64,000 nucleotides of DNA from an uncultured Aquimarina sp. (GTDB lineage Bacteria > Bacteroidota > Bacteroidia > Flavobacteriales > Flavobacteriaceae), in the NCBI GenBank assembly GCA_947493035.1, contig CANLOW010000001.1, forward strand, positions 850,426 to 914,425, read 5' to 3'. Both the position numbers and the translations under genes were made by a program. The notes under the pieces are model-generated. The model saw nothing but the letters and a program-made list of their open reading frames with translations, was not told the DNA's origin and searched no databases. Positions within the stretch are counted from its first letter, which is position 1. The number at the start of each line of letters is the position of its first letter. Shown piece after piece: positions 52,658-61,618 of this stretch.

Positions 52658-54028
52658 ATGAAATTACTATTAAGATCCATAGCATTTGCGTCATTAGCTG
52701 TTGTAGGAGCTTTTGCGCAATCTGAAGAATGTAAGAGTAATGCGTCTTTAGGGATTGAAAGCGCTAAAGTTAAGAATTATGCTGAGGCATTACCTTATTT
52801 AGATAAGGTGAGAAAAGAGTGTCCTTCATACACGCCAGCAACATTTCAATATTTAGAAAAAGCGTATCGTGCCGATTTAAAAGCGAAAAAAGATGCTCCA
52901 TTAGCTGAAAAGCAAAAAATTGCTAATGATATTATTTCATTATTAAAAGAGCGTCAACAATATTTCCCTGCTAAAACGAAGAATGGATATATGTATTCTT
53001 CTATTGCGCAATTACAATTTGATAATAAGATAGGTACTAAAGAAGATCAGTTTAACACTTTTGAGAAGGCTTATCAAGATAAAGCTAATTTCACGAGCCC
53101 TAAAGGATTGTATACTTATTTCAATTTGTTAGTTGGTTTACAAGGAGAAGGTAAAAAAGGAGTTCAAGATGTATTCAATCTTTATGATGAGTTGACTGAG
53201 AAGATTGAGGTTGAAGAAAATAAAACAGCTTCATTAATTGCTTCTTTAAGTGAAAAGGAGGAGACTCAACAATTACTTTCAAAAGAAAAGAAGAAGTTAA
53301 AATATGCTGAAGCAAAAGCTAAGGTTTTTGGTCAAGTAACAAATTCTATTGATAAAAAATTAGGTGATTTGGCTGATTGTCCTAATTTGATCCCGTTGTT
53401 TACAGGACAGTTTGAAGCAAATCAAAATGATATCGTTTGGGTAAAGTCTGCTGCGAAGCGTATGTATAAAAAGGAATGTACGCAAGAGCCTTTATTTCAG
53501 AAGCTAGTAGAAAAACAACATCAATTAGAGCCTTCTGCTGCTACAGCTAAATATTTAGGGAAGTTAGCAGAGCAAAAAGGAGATGTTGCTACTGCTCGTA
53601 AGTATTACTTAGAGTCAGCTGATTTAGATGGTAACCCAAATACAAAAGCTCGTGTATATGCTGAAATTGCTGCAGGTTATAAGAAGAAAGGAAGCTATAG
53701 TCAAGCTCGTAATTATTATAGAAAAGCGTTAGAATTTAAGCCGTCATATGGTAATGCTTATATCCAAATTGCAAATATGATTGGGCAAAGTGCTAATAAC
53801 TGTGGAACGGATGCTTTTAGTAAGCAAGCTGTATATTGGTTAGCGGCTAAATATGCTAGAAAAGCTGCTCGTGTAAGTCCAGGTATGGCTTCATATGCTA
53901 AGAAGGTAGAAGCTAGTTTTATGGGACGTGCGCCATCAAAAACTGAAATATTCCAAAAAGGAATGCAAGGGAAAACTATAAAAGTTGGATGTTGGATTGG
54001 TGAATCTGTAAAGGTTCCAAATTTATAA
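52658..54028 (+). CDS. secreted tetratricopeptide-repeat protein
   Basis: A 456-residue protein with a signal peptide (cleavage near A-F-A-Q) and TPR-like helical repeats, clearest at about 300-375 (A-R-V-Y-A-E-I-A-A-G-Y-K-K-K-G-S-Y-S-Q-A-R-N-Y-Y). It lies between the porin-like gene and lptC, a fixed order I associate with flavobacterial genomes. A scaffolding role at the envelope is plausible but not proven. Confidence 0.8.
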   Translation: MKLLLRSIAFASLAVVGAFAQSEECKSNASLGIESAKVKNYAEALPYLDKVRKECPSYTPATFQYLEKAYRADLKAKKDAPLAEKQKIANDIISLLKERQQYFPAKTKNGYMYSSIAQLQFDNKIGTKEDQFNTFEKAYQDKANFTSPKGLYTYFNLLVGLQGEGKKGVQDVFNLYDELTEKIEVEENKTASLIASLSEKEETQQLLSKEKKKLKYAEAKAKVFGQVTNSIDKKLGDLADCPNLIPLFTGQFEANQNDIVWVKSAAKRMYKKECTQEPLFQKLVEKQHQLEPSAATAKYLGKLAEQKGDVATARKYYLESADLDGNPNTKARVYAEIAAGYKKKGSYSQARNYYRKALEFKPSYGNAYIQIANMIGQSANNCGTDAFSKQAVYWLAAKYARKAARVSPGMASYAKKVEASFMGRAPSKTEIFQKGMQGKTIKVGCWIGESVKVPNL

Positions 54029-54150
54029 TATAAGAGAATCGTCGCTGTGTTATTTTGTTTGATGTTTGTTAAAGCTATTCGTTTTACGTAATATTAATTC
54101 AAAATTGACAAGGCAAATGCTCAACTTCTTAAGGGAGTTCTTAGAAAGTT

Positions 54151-54711
54151 ATGCGTAGAAATATTAAAATAATATTAAAAAACATTGTTATGACAACTGT
54201 CGTAGCAATGTTTTTTTATGCATGTAATCAAAAGCCCAAAGCTTACTATAACAAGAATTTTAAAGAGATTGCATTAGGTGTTGGTAAAGATGTGGTGATC
54301 AAGCATACCGATTCAGGACGTTTGACAGCAGTCTTGAAAACTCCGGAAATGCTCGATTTTACACAGCATAAAGATTTTCCGTATTACGAGTTTCCAAAAG
54401 GGATACAGTTGGAAGTTTATGGGAAAGATGGAAGTAAATCTATAGTGACTTCAGATTATGCGATTAACTATGTCTCTGGCAAGTTAGTAGATTTACAAGG
54501 TAATGTTCATATTGTTACTAGTGATAGTACCATATTAGATGCGCCGCAATTATATTGGAATCAAAGGTTGCATTGGGTGTATACAGATCAAGAGTATACA
54601 GTGCATTTTAAAAATGGTGGAGTCAATAATGGTTTAGGCTTTGATGCCAATGAAGATTTCACTAGTTTTAAGTCTAGAAATAACTCTGGTCTTCAGGTTA
54701 TAGAGGATTAA
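54151..54711 (+). CDS. lptC: LPS export protein LptC
   Basis: A 186-residue lipoprotein-like protein (Cys25) with the LptC/OstA fold: repeated strands such as G-K-L-V-D-L-Q-G-N-V-H-I-V-T and L-D-A-P-Q-L-Y-W-N. LptC passes lipopolysaccharide from the inner-membrane ABC transporter to LptA. Gene order (TPR protein, lptC, small membrane protein, CNNM protein) supports the call. Confidence 0.85.
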   Translation: MRRNIKIILKNIVMTTVVAMFFYACNQKPKAYYNKNFKEIALGVGKDVVIKHTDSGRLTAVLKTPEMLDFTQHKDFPYYEFPKGIQLEVYGKDGSKSIVTSDYAINYVSGKLVDLQGNVHIVTSDSTILDAPQLYWNQRLHWVYTDQEYTVHFKNGGVNNGLGFDANEDFTSFKSRNNSGLQVIED

Positions 54712-54722
54712 TAACTAATACT

Positions 54723-54902
54723 TTGAATACATTACGTCGCATATTTCAATATGCTTATTTGTTCATTGCTGTCTTTTTTCTATATCAAGCTTATAAAGAA
54801 TACAGTACTGGGGGTACCCAAATATGGATTATGGTTCTTTTAGGGCTAACTTCGTTAGGTATGTTTTTCTTTAGACGACATTTTAATAACAAGTATAAAT
54901 AA
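54723..54902 (+). CDS. small two-helix membrane protein
   Basis: A 59-residue ORF read from a TTG start 12 bp after lptC and ending 14 bp before the next gene, so it fills the gap exactly. It has two hydrophobic helices (Y-L-F-I-A-V-F-F-L-Y and I-M-V-L-L-G-L-T-S-L-G-M-F-F-F) with an R-R-H motif at the end. Short size and lack of an ATG make it easy to miss. No family is recognised. Confidence 0.7.
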   Translation: MNTLRRIFQYAYLFIAVFFLYQAYKEYSTGGTQIWIMVLLGLTSLGMFFFRRHFNNKYK

Positions 54903-54916
54903 AATCACATACCGTT

Positions 54917-56170
54917 ATGTGGTTTTCCAGTATTGTTATTGTTGTTTGTTTGATACTTTCGGCTTTTTTTTCAGGAATGGAGATTGCTTATATCTCTGCG
55001 AATAAAATTCATATAGAATTAGAGAAAAAGCAATCGACCTTTATTGCTGAAATTTTAAAGCGTTTAACAAAAAAGCCTTCTCAATTTATAGCAGCCATGC
55101 TTGTGGGTAACAATATAGCATTGGTGGTTTATGGTTTTTTTATTGGAGATATGTTAATAGATTATCTTCAAGCTTGGTTTCCGTTTATTGGATCGGGTGT
55201 AAGTTTACTGTTGCAAACATTGATTTCAACAATAATAATATTGTTAACGGCTGAATTTCTTCCTAAAGTTTTTTTTCAAATATATGCGAATAGATTAATG
55301 ACTATAATGTCATTGCCTGCATACTTGTTTTATCTACTACTGTCTCCAATTTCTTGGGGTATAATGAAGGTCTCTAATTTGATTTTGAAATTGTTTTTTA
55401 GAACAGAAGACGATCACGAGGTTTTAACTTTTTCTAAAACAGAATTGGGAGATTATATTAATCAGCAAGTCGCTGGCGAACATGATGATGAATGGGATAG
55501 TGAAATACAGATTTTTCAAAATGCCTTAGAATTTTCAGATGTTCGGGCTAGGGAAATTATGGTGCCTCGAATAGAGGTTATAGCAATTGATCGTCGTCAA
55601 GATATAGAAGAAGCAAGCGTTTTGATTCAAGAAACTGGTTTGTCTAAAATCATTGTTTTTAATGCTAATATCGATGATGTTGTAGGCTATGTGCATGCTT
55701 TCGATTTTTTCAAAAGACCAAAAACACTACACGCTATTTTACGTCCAGTGGTTTTTGTGCCTGAAACAATGTTTATTAAAGATGTATTGAATGTGTTAAC
55801 AAAACGAAAGCGAAGTATTGCTATTGTAGTTGATGAATATGGAGGGACGAGTGGGTTGATAACGGTCGAAGATATTATCGAAGAACTTTTTGGTGAAATA
55901 GAGGATGAACATGATACAATTCAATTGGTCGAAGAAAAAATTAGAGAGAATTGTTATCGTTTTTCGTCGAGAATAGAAGTAGATTACTTAAATGAACATT
56001 ACGAGTTGGGTATTCCTGTTTCAGAAAGTTATGAAACGATAGGGGGATATATTATGAACTATACAGAAGAGATTCCAGGTGAAGGAGAGATATTACAGGT
56101 AGATCATTTTAGAATAAAAATCGTTGAAACACAAAAAAATAGAATAGTATTGATTGAGTTTACCTTTTAG
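54917..56170 (+). CDS. CNNM/CBS-domain transporter-like protein (hemolysin/CorC family)
   Basis: A 417-residue membrane protein. The N-terminal CNNM domain has four membrane segments in the first 150 residues with F-F-S-G-M-E-I-A-Y and L-V-G-N-N; two CBS domains follow (about 200-320, with M-V-P-R and V-V-D-E-Y-G-G-T-S-G-L-I-T), then a CorC-type C-terminal domain. The family is linked to magnesium or cobalt efflux. GldE of gliding bacteria is a related architecture, but gldD is not nearby. Confidence 0.85.
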   Translation: MWFSSIVIVVCLILSAFFSGMEIAYISANKIHIELEKKQSTFIAEILKRLTKKPSQFIAAMLVGNNIALVVYGFFIGDMLIDYLQAWFPFIGSGVSLLLQTLISTIIILLTAEFLPKVFFQIYANRLMTIMSLPAYLFYLLLSPISWGIMKVSNLILKLFFRTEDDHEVLTFSKTELGDYINQQVAGEHDDEWDSEIQIFQNALEFSDVRAREIMVPRIEVIAIDRRQDIEEASVLIQETGLSKIIVFNANIDDVVGYVHAFDFFKRPKTLHAILRPVVFVPETMFIKDVLNVLTKRKRSIAIVVDEYGGTSGLITVEDIIEELFGEIEDEHDTIQLVEEKIRENCYRFSSRIEVDYLNEHYELGIPVSESYETIGGYIMNYTEEIPGEGEILQVDHFRIKIVETQKNRIVLIEFTF

Positions 56171-56204
56171 ATCAATTGTTTTACATGTTTTAGATGCATT
56201 TTTA

Positions 56205-56441
56205 TTAGCCTTTTTTGGGTGAGTTTTCTGGTGTTGTTTGCTTATTAAACGTTTTGGCAGCTTTGATCATTTCCTCTATAATACTAAAGTGATCATTTTT
56301 ATAAATAGTTAATTTTTTATCTTCTAAATAATAGAAGAAAGAGAAAATGTTGTCTTTTGAAATATTCAATTCATTATTTAAAAAATCATGTGTAATTAAT
56401 TCATTTTGATCTAAAAGAAAATTGAAGTCATCAAATGTCAA
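56205..56441 (-). CDS. small hypothetical protein
   Basis: A 78-residue protein, mostly helical, with no signal peptide. It contains F-N-F-L-L-D-Q-N-E-L and an asparagine/lysine-rich tail. No family is recognised. It is followed on the plus strand by the convergent CNNM gene and preceded by a carboxypeptidase-regulatory-domain protein. Confidence 0.5.
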   Translation of the reverse strand: MTFDDFNFLLDQNELITHDFLNNELNISKDNIFSFFYYLEDKKLTIYKNDHFSIIEEMIKAAKTFNKQTTPENSPKKG

Positions 56442-56469
56442 TTTTGTCGATGTTGATTTCTTATTTTTT

Positions 56470-56982
56470 TTAGGTTTTAGGTTTTAGGGTGTTGTAAATG
56501 AGTCCAGCTACTCCTAAAATGTTAAAATCTGGATTGATAAGATCCTCTTTTCTAGTGTAAGCATTGGGATTGTTTTTTAGGTCTCTAGAGACAATGCTTT
56601 TGAAGTCTTTGTTTATAGATGCTAAGTCAAACTCTTGTGGTTTAAATTTTCTTTCAAGAAATACTTCATCCAATTGGTTTGTTTTTTCAGTTAATAGAAT
56701 AATTAAAATCTCTTCATTGAGATGCTTTTCATTTATTTTAAACGAAATCTCTTCGTATAAAGTAGAACGGATAGATATCGAATCGTTAATGGAAGCACGT
56801 ATAGAGAAATTGCCGCTTTCATCGGAAATGGTCTTAGTGTAATTACTTTTATTACTTATATGAATATATTCAGCGATACCATTTATAGTTACTGTTTTGC
56901 CAAGAATAACTTTCTGTCCAAAGGAAAATTTGGCTGTGAAAATAGAACAGGTTGTTAATAGTAAAAGGTAATTTCTATTCAT
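56470..56982 (-). CDS. secreted protein with carboxypeptidase-regulatory-like domain
   Basis: A 170-residue secreted protein (signal cleaved near F-S-F-G-Q). The beta-sandwich starts N-G-I-A-E-Y-I-H-I and has T-I-S-D-E-S-G-N-F-S-I, the hallmark of CarboxypepD-reg-like (Ig-fold) domains found at the N terminus of TonB-linked receptors. Here it stands alone and may be a free adaptor. The C-terminal third is predicted helical. Confidence 0.7.
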   Translation of the reverse strand: MNRNYLLLLTTCSIFTAKFSFGQKVILGKTVTINGIAEYIHISNKSNYTKTISDESGNFSIRASINDSISIRSTLYEEISFKINEKHLNEEILIILLTEKTNQLDEVFLERKFKPQEFDLASINKDFKSIVSRDLKNNPNAYTRKEDLINPDFNILGVAGLIYNTLKPKT

Positions 56983-57267
56983 GAAAGTTAATCAAGGATG
57001 TTTATGTTAAAGACGTTCATAGGAGTGAAGCGTTTCATTAAACTGTTTGAGGATTTATTATGATTTTTATATAAGTATCTCTCTTAAGAAATATATACTA
57101 TTTGTTATAGGGTTTATGAAAATTGGATTTTGAAATAGCTAGAATTTTCTGTGATATATTGATCATTTGCAATCAGATGTTGGGAAGTAAGAAGTATTTA
57201 TGTGTATATATTTTATTTTATTAGAGAAAACCTTATTTTCGCCCATCATTGAATAAAAATTCAACTA

Positions 57268-59376
57268 ATGGCAGTATTAAATAATATTAGAAAGCGTTCT
57301 GTTTTCTTAATTCTTATTATCGCACTAGCGCTTTTTGCATTTATAATTGGCGATTTGTTAAGAAGTGGTGGATTTACAGGAAGTAAAGCTCAAAAAGTAA
57401 TTGGAGAGATTAATGGAGAGGAAATTAGCACAAGAGAATTTCAACAACAATTAGAAACAGCTTCTAGAGGAAGAGGGGTAAATTTAAATACCGTTAAAAA
57501 CCTTTGGAACCAACGTGTAAATAATGCTGTTGTTAATCAGCAAGTAGAAAAGGCTGGAATTAGTTTCGATAGTGAGCATTTGAAAGCAGAATTAACAAAG
57601 AATTTAAAAAACGATCCAACTTTTGCAGATGCTTCCGGAGCATTTAGCTATGCTAAAGTACAGGATTTTGTTAATGAAAAAAGAAGCTCAAATCCTGCAT
57701 GGTATAGCCAAGTATGGTCGAAATTAGAAAACGCTAATTTAGATCAAGCCCAAAGAAATGTTTATTTCTCTATGGTAAAAGCTGGTATCAATTACACCAA
57801 TAAGGAAGGACAAATAGCTCACAAAGCGGGGAGTGATAAAGTAGATCTTAAATATGTATTACTTCCATATAGCTCTATTGCTGATAGTACAGTAGCGGTT
57901 TCTAAATCTGAAATCAAAAGTTATGTTAATGATCATGCTTCAGAATTTAAAACAGAAGCTAAAAGAGATATTGAATACGTGAAAGTGGATGAAGTTGCTT
58001 CATTAGCTGATGAAAATCAAATTAAATTAAACTTAGCTGCTCTATTAACTGATAAAGTTGAGTTTAATAAAGTGACCAAACAAGATGAAAAAATTGTAGG
58101 TTTTACAAATACAAAAAATATCGAGCAATTTGTCAATGATAACTCGGCAATTAAATACCAAGACCGTTTCCAGTTTAAAAAGGGATTGAATAAAGAATTA
58201 TCTAAAAATTTATTTGATGGTGCTGTAGGAGATTTATATGGTCCTTATAAAGATGGGGCTTATTTCAAGTTGGCTCGTCTTGTTGCAGATTCTAAATTGC
58301 CAGATTCTGTAAAAGCAAGTCACATTTTGGTTTCTTGGGAAGGATTAGGTACAGAAGCTACTCGAACTAAAGAAGAAGCAAAAGTGTTAGCGGATAGTAT
58401 TAAAACCGTAGTAGGTAAAACTTCTAAAAAGTTTGAAAGTTTAGCTGCTGAGTTTTCAGCGGATAAGTCAAATAGTGAAAAGGGAGGAGATTTAGGATAC
58501 TTTACTTACGGTAGAATGGTGCCTGCTTTTAATGATTATGTTTTTGAAGGAGAGACAGGAGATTTAGGGGTTGTAGAAACTCGTTTTGGGTATCATATCA
58601 TAAAGATTGAAGATCAAAAAAATATCCAACGTGTTGTTAAAATTGCTGAGATTGCTGAAAAGATAGAGCCTAGTGAGGAAACTATTAATAATATTTATGC
58701 TAAAGTTTCTGAATTTGCTTTAAATGCTAAAGGGAAAGATTTTTCAGATTTCGCAAAAGAAAGTGGATATACTGCAAAACCAATTACGAGTATCAATTCA
58801 TTAGATGAGAGTATTTCAGGTATAGGAAAACAAAGAAGTTTAGTGAAGTGGGCTTTTAATGAAGATACTAATATTGGAGAAGTTAAAACTTTTGATTTGC
58901 CTAATGGTTATATAGTTGCACGTCTTGGTAAGAAGATTGCAGAAGGAGTACTAGATACAGAAAGCGCATCAGCTAAAGTGCTGCCAATTCTTAGAAATCA
59001 GAAGAAAGCAGCTCAATTAAAGGGTAAGATTGCTGGAAGCGACTTAGATGCTATTGCAAAAGGAGCTAATGTTCGAGTAAAGACTGCTACAGGAGTGAAT
59101 TTACAAAGTGGTACTATTAGTGGTGCAGGTATAGAGAAAACAGTAGTAGGAACTGCGTTTGGTTTAGAGAAAGATAAAATATCTAAGCCAATAGAAGGTA
59201 AGAAAGGTGTGTTTGTTGTTCAAGTAACTAATAAGACAGAAGGGCAAGCTTTAGCTTCTTATTTAGGGATTGCTAATAAGAATACTTCTGAAGAGCAAAG
59301 AAGAGTTCAAACAGCGCTTACAAATGCTTTAAAAGATAAAGCTGAAATTAAAGACAGAAGATCTGAGTTATACTAG
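57268..59376 (+). CDS. ppiD: PpiD-type peptidyl-prolyl isomerase
   Basis: A 702-residue membrane-anchored folding helper. One transmembrane helix (about 12-30) is followed by a SurA-like N-terminal chaperone region and one recognisable parvulin domain at about 340-445 (K-A-S-H-I-L-V-S-W, G-G-D-L-G-Y-F-T-Y-G-R-M-V-P-A-F). It helps outer-membrane proteins mature. The gene ends in a very strong terminator before rseP. The upstream gap (56983-57267) is AT-rich with no clear promoter match. Confidence 0.9.
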   Translation: MAVLNNIRKRSVFLILIIALALFAFIIGDLLRSGGFTGSKAQKVIGEINGEEISTREFQQQLETASRGRGVNLNTVKNLWNQRVNNAVVNQQVEKAGISFDSEHLKAELTKNLKNDPTFADASGAFSYAKVQDFVNEKRSSNPAWYSQVWSKLENANLDQAQRNVYFSMVKAGINYTNKEGQIAHKAGSDKVDLKYVLLPYSSIADSTVAVSKSEIKSYVNDHASEFKTEAKRDIEYVKVDEVASLADENQIKLNLAALLTDKVEFNKVTKQDEKIVGFTNTKNIEQFVNDNSAIKYQDRFQFKKGLNKELSKNLFDGAVGDLYGPYKDGAYFKLARLVADSKLPDSVKASHILVSWEGLGTEATRTKEEAKVLADSIKTVVGKTSKKFESLAAEFSADKSNSEKGGDLGYFTYGRMVPAFNDYVFEGETGDLGVVETRFGYHIIKIEDQKNIQRVVKIAEIAEKIEPSEETINNIYAKVSEFALNAKGKDFSDFAKESGYTAKPITSINSLDESISGIGKQRSLVKWAFNEDTNIGEVKTFDLPNGYIVARLGKKIAEGVLDTESASAKVLPILRNQKKAAQLKGKIAGSDLDAIAKGANVRVKTATGVNLQSGTISGAGIEKTVVGTAFGLEKDKISKPIEGKKGVFVVQVTNKTEGQALASYLGIANKNTSEEQRRVQTALTNALKDKAEIKDRRSELY

Positions 59377-59404
59377 TTTTTATTTTACTAGAGAAATACT
59401 ATAT

Positions 59405-59440
59405 AAAGACTATCAATTGTGAATTGATAGTCTTTTTTTT
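59405..59440 (+). terminator. strong intrinsic terminator after ppiD
   Basis: A 14-bp perfect stem (aaagactatcaatt/aattgatagtcttt) with a 3-nt loop and a long T-run. Confidence 0.9.
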
Positions 59441-59523
59441 AACCTTATCTTTTACAAGATTTGGAACATTTTGAGAAACATTTCGTTATTTAAATATTTG
59501 AAAAATAATTATACTATTAATTC

Positions 59524-60819
59524 ATGGAAATACTTAATAAAATAGGTCAATTGATTTTAATGTTTTCCATCATGTTTACATTACATGAGCTTGGACATTA
59601 TATTCCTGCTAAACTATTTAAGATAAAAGTCGATAAATTCTTTATTTTCTTTGATGTAAAGTTTGCTTTGTTTAAAAAGAAAATAGGAGAAACTACTTGG
59701 GGGATTGGATGGTTGCCGTTAGGTGCATATGTAAAAATGGCAGGGATGATCGATGAAAGTATGGATAAAGAGCAAATGGCTTTACCTCCTAAGCCATGGG
59801 AATTTCGTTCGAAACCCGCTTGGCAAAGATTAATTGTAATGACAGGAGGAGTAATAGTTAATTTTTTGCTAGGATGGGCTGTGTTGAGTGCTTTGCTAGC
59901 TAATTATGGAGATTCTTATATTCCAACTCAAGACCTAAAGAGAGGAATCGAAGTAGACTCTATAGCAAAAGTAATTGGTTTTAAGGCAGGGGATAATATC
60001 ATTAGCGTAGATGGTAAGCCGATTAAGAAGCTTCACGAAGCCCGTATTGAAGTTCTTTTAGGGGATAAAGCGCTTATACAGCGAAATGGAGCGTTGATAG
60101 AAATTGCTTTCACGCCAGAGCAAAAGAAAATGATTCTTCAAAAACAACCAGGATTATTTTATCCAAGAATTATTTCTAAAATAGATACTGTAATTGGTGA
60201 GTCTGTAGCTGAGAGTATAGGTTTGGTTAAAGGAGATGTCATTAAAAAAATTAACGGTAAAGATGTGTCTCTATGGAAAGATTTAATAACTGTGGTAAGT
60301 GGTTTAAAAAATAAAAACATAGAAATTGAGATTAATAGAAACGGAGCTTCCGAAATGTTTACTACTGCTCTAGGGGAAACTGGAAAATTAGGGATTGGGC
60401 CTTCTTTCAGTGATCTATATATAACAGAAGACTACAGTGTTTTAGAAGCTATACCAGGTGGTTTTAAAAAAGCAATTTCGACCTTGTCCTTACAGATAAG
60501 ACAGTTTAAACTTTTCTTTAATAAAAAAACAGAAGCATATAAAGAAGTACATGGGCCAATAGGTATTGTGAAAATGATGCCTAACAAGTGGGATAATGTT
60601 CAGTTTTGGTCAATGTTAGCGATGTTTTCTATTTGGCTAGGTTTTGCGAATATTTTGCCAATACCAGCTTTAGATGGCGGTCATGTAATGTTTTTATTAT
60701 ATGAAATTATATCAGGGAGAAAGCCAAGTCAGCGTGTGTTAGAAATTGGACAAATTGTAGGTTTCTTTTTGCTAATGGGTTCTATGCTGATAATCACTAT
60801 CTTCAATGATATTCTTTAA
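59524..60819 (+). CDS. rseP: site-2 protease RseP (M50 family)
   Basis: A 431-residue intramembrane zinc protease. The H-E-L-G-H motif is at 21-25, two PDZ domains follow between the membrane parts (about 140-300), and the second zinc segment A-L-D-G-G-H is near residue 390. It cuts anti-sigma factors after the first cleavage, linking envelope stress to extracytoplasmic sigma factors. It follows ppiD, another envelope-stress gene, separated by a terminator. Confidence 0.93.
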   Translation: MEILNKIGQLILMFSIMFTLHELGHYIPAKLFKIKVDKFFIFFDVKFALFKKKIGETTWGIGWLPLGAYVKMAGMIDESMDKEQMALPPKPWEFRSKPAWQRLIVMTGGVIVNFLLGWAVLSALLANYGDSYIPTQDLKRGIEVDSIAKVIGFKAGDNIISVDGKPIKKLHEARIEVLLGDKALIQRNGALIEIAFTPEQKKMILQKQPGLFYPRIISKIDTVIGESVAESIGLVKGDVIKKINGKDVSLWKDLITVVSGLKNKNIEIEINRNGASEMFTTALGETGKLGIGPSFSDLYITEDYSVLEAIPGGFKKAISTLSLQIRQFKLFFNKKTEAYKEVHGPIGIVKMMPNKWDNVQFWSMLAMFSIWLGFANILPIPALDGGHVMFLLYEIISGRKPSQRVLEIGQIVGFFLLMGSMLIITIFNDIL

Positions 60820-60846
60820 TTTTTTTAAAAAAAAGCTCTTTTATAT

Positions 60847-60877
60847 TTTGCTGCATGGAAGGTTTGTTATATATTTG
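60847..60877 (+). promoter_or_regulatory. tRNA-Asn promoter
   Basis: TTTG at 60847-60850 and TATATTTG at 60870-60877, 19 bp apart, fit the Bacteroidetes -33/-7 consensus and are followed by cacccgca as at tRNA-Phe. Transcription would start about 85 nt before the tRNA. Confidence 0.75.
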
Positions 60878-60966
60878 CACCCGCAAACGCAGTAAACGTT
60901 AGCGAAATAATAAAGCAACGCAGAAGCTCTTAATTTCTGCACATTGAAATAGTTCTATATGAACAT

Positions 60967-61040
60967 TCCTCCTTAGCTCAGTTGGTTAGAGCATCTGACT
61001 GTTAATCAGAGGGTCCTTGGTTCGAGCCCAAGAGGGGGAG
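60967..61040 (+). tRNA. tRNA-Asn (GTT)
   Basis: A complete cloverleaf: acceptor tcctcct/aggggga, D-arm with agctcagttggttagagc, anticodon stem tctga/tcaga around ctgttaa (GTT), and T-arm cttggttcgagcccaag. CCA is not encoded. The last 12 bases are part of an 82-bp direct repeat whose second copy is at 63843-63924. Confidence 0.96.
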
Positions 61041-61109
61041 CTTTTATGACAAACACCGTACATTGTACGGTGTTTTGTCGTTTATAGCCTTATTTATGCG
61101 GTGTCCCAG
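61029..61109 (+). repeat. tRNA-linked direct repeat, left copy (att-like)
   Basis: 81 bp beginning in the tRNA-Asn T-arm (caagaggg) and running through its terminator hairpin to gtgtcccag. The same sequence, with one substitution and one inserted T, is at 63843-63924. Confidence 0.85.
61051..61075 (+). terminator. tRNA-Asn terminator hairpin
   Basis: An 11-bp perfect stem (aaacaccgtac/gtacggtgttt) with a 3-nt loop just after tRNA-Asn. An identical hairpin is in the second repeat copy. Confidence 0.8.
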
Positions 61110-61120
61110 CGGTTGGGTCT

Positions 61121-61173
61121 GGTTCGAGAATACCATTATAAAATTATGGGATTTTTGAGCGATTTCTCGAACC
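61121..61173. repeat. inverted repeat after tRNA-Asn
   Basis: ggttcgagaa (61121-61130) is matched by ttctcgaacc (61164-61173), 33 bp apart, with a smaller ccat/atgg helix inside. The arm shares ggttcgag with the T-arm of the tRNA. Confidence 0.6.
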
Positions 61174-61296
61174 GCATTATAGAAAAGGCATTTTCACACA
61201 TTTTTTTAAAATAAAATTTTTAAGAAGCTGAATTTCATCTATTTAAGATGATTAAGTAGATTACCCTAAAGACAAGACTTTAATTTTGATTATTTC

Positions 61297-61608
61297 ATGA
61301 CTATTGAACAAAGTTATAATTACAGGAAAGAGATAGAAGATTCTGATATTCAAAAAACTAATTTTCTTTATCCTATTGGAATTAATGGTTCTTATGATGG
61401 TATAAATTTAGGAATAGAAGGAGATAAAAAAGACAAAATATTTTGGGTTAATGAAGATGAAATTACTTTTATATCGGACTCTATTTTTGATTTTATCAGA
61501 GGCTTGGATATCTGGACTGTAAAAGAAGATCCTGATTTGGCTAGTAGTGTACCCTTTGATAAATTATACAAAAATTGGGGTGATGAAATTTGGCAACTAA
61601 AAGACTGA
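61297..61608 (+). CDS. small hypothetical protein, SUKH/SMI1-KNR4-like end
   Basis: A 103-residue acidic protein. The part S-Y-D-G-I-N-L-G-I-E-G-D-K-K-D-K-I-F-W-V-N-E-D-E, then F-I-S-D-S-I-F-D-F-I-R-G-L, resembles the C-terminal half of SMI1/KNR4 (SUKH) proteins, many of which are immunity proteins of polymorphic toxins. No toxin gene is visible. The family call is weak. It lies inside the repeat-bounded segment. Confidence 0.5.
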   Translation: MTIEQSYNYRKEIEDSDIQKTNFLYPIGINGSYDGINLGIEGDKKDKIFWVNEDEITFISDSIFDFIRGLDIWTVKEDPDLASSVPFDKLYKNWGDEIWQLKD

Positions 61609-61618
61609 ACCTTTATTA

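Noticed and set aside
54917..56170. GldE gliding protein
   Set aside because: Domain order is the same, but gldD is absent and the neighbours (lptC, ppiD) match the general hemolysin/CorC-type gene.
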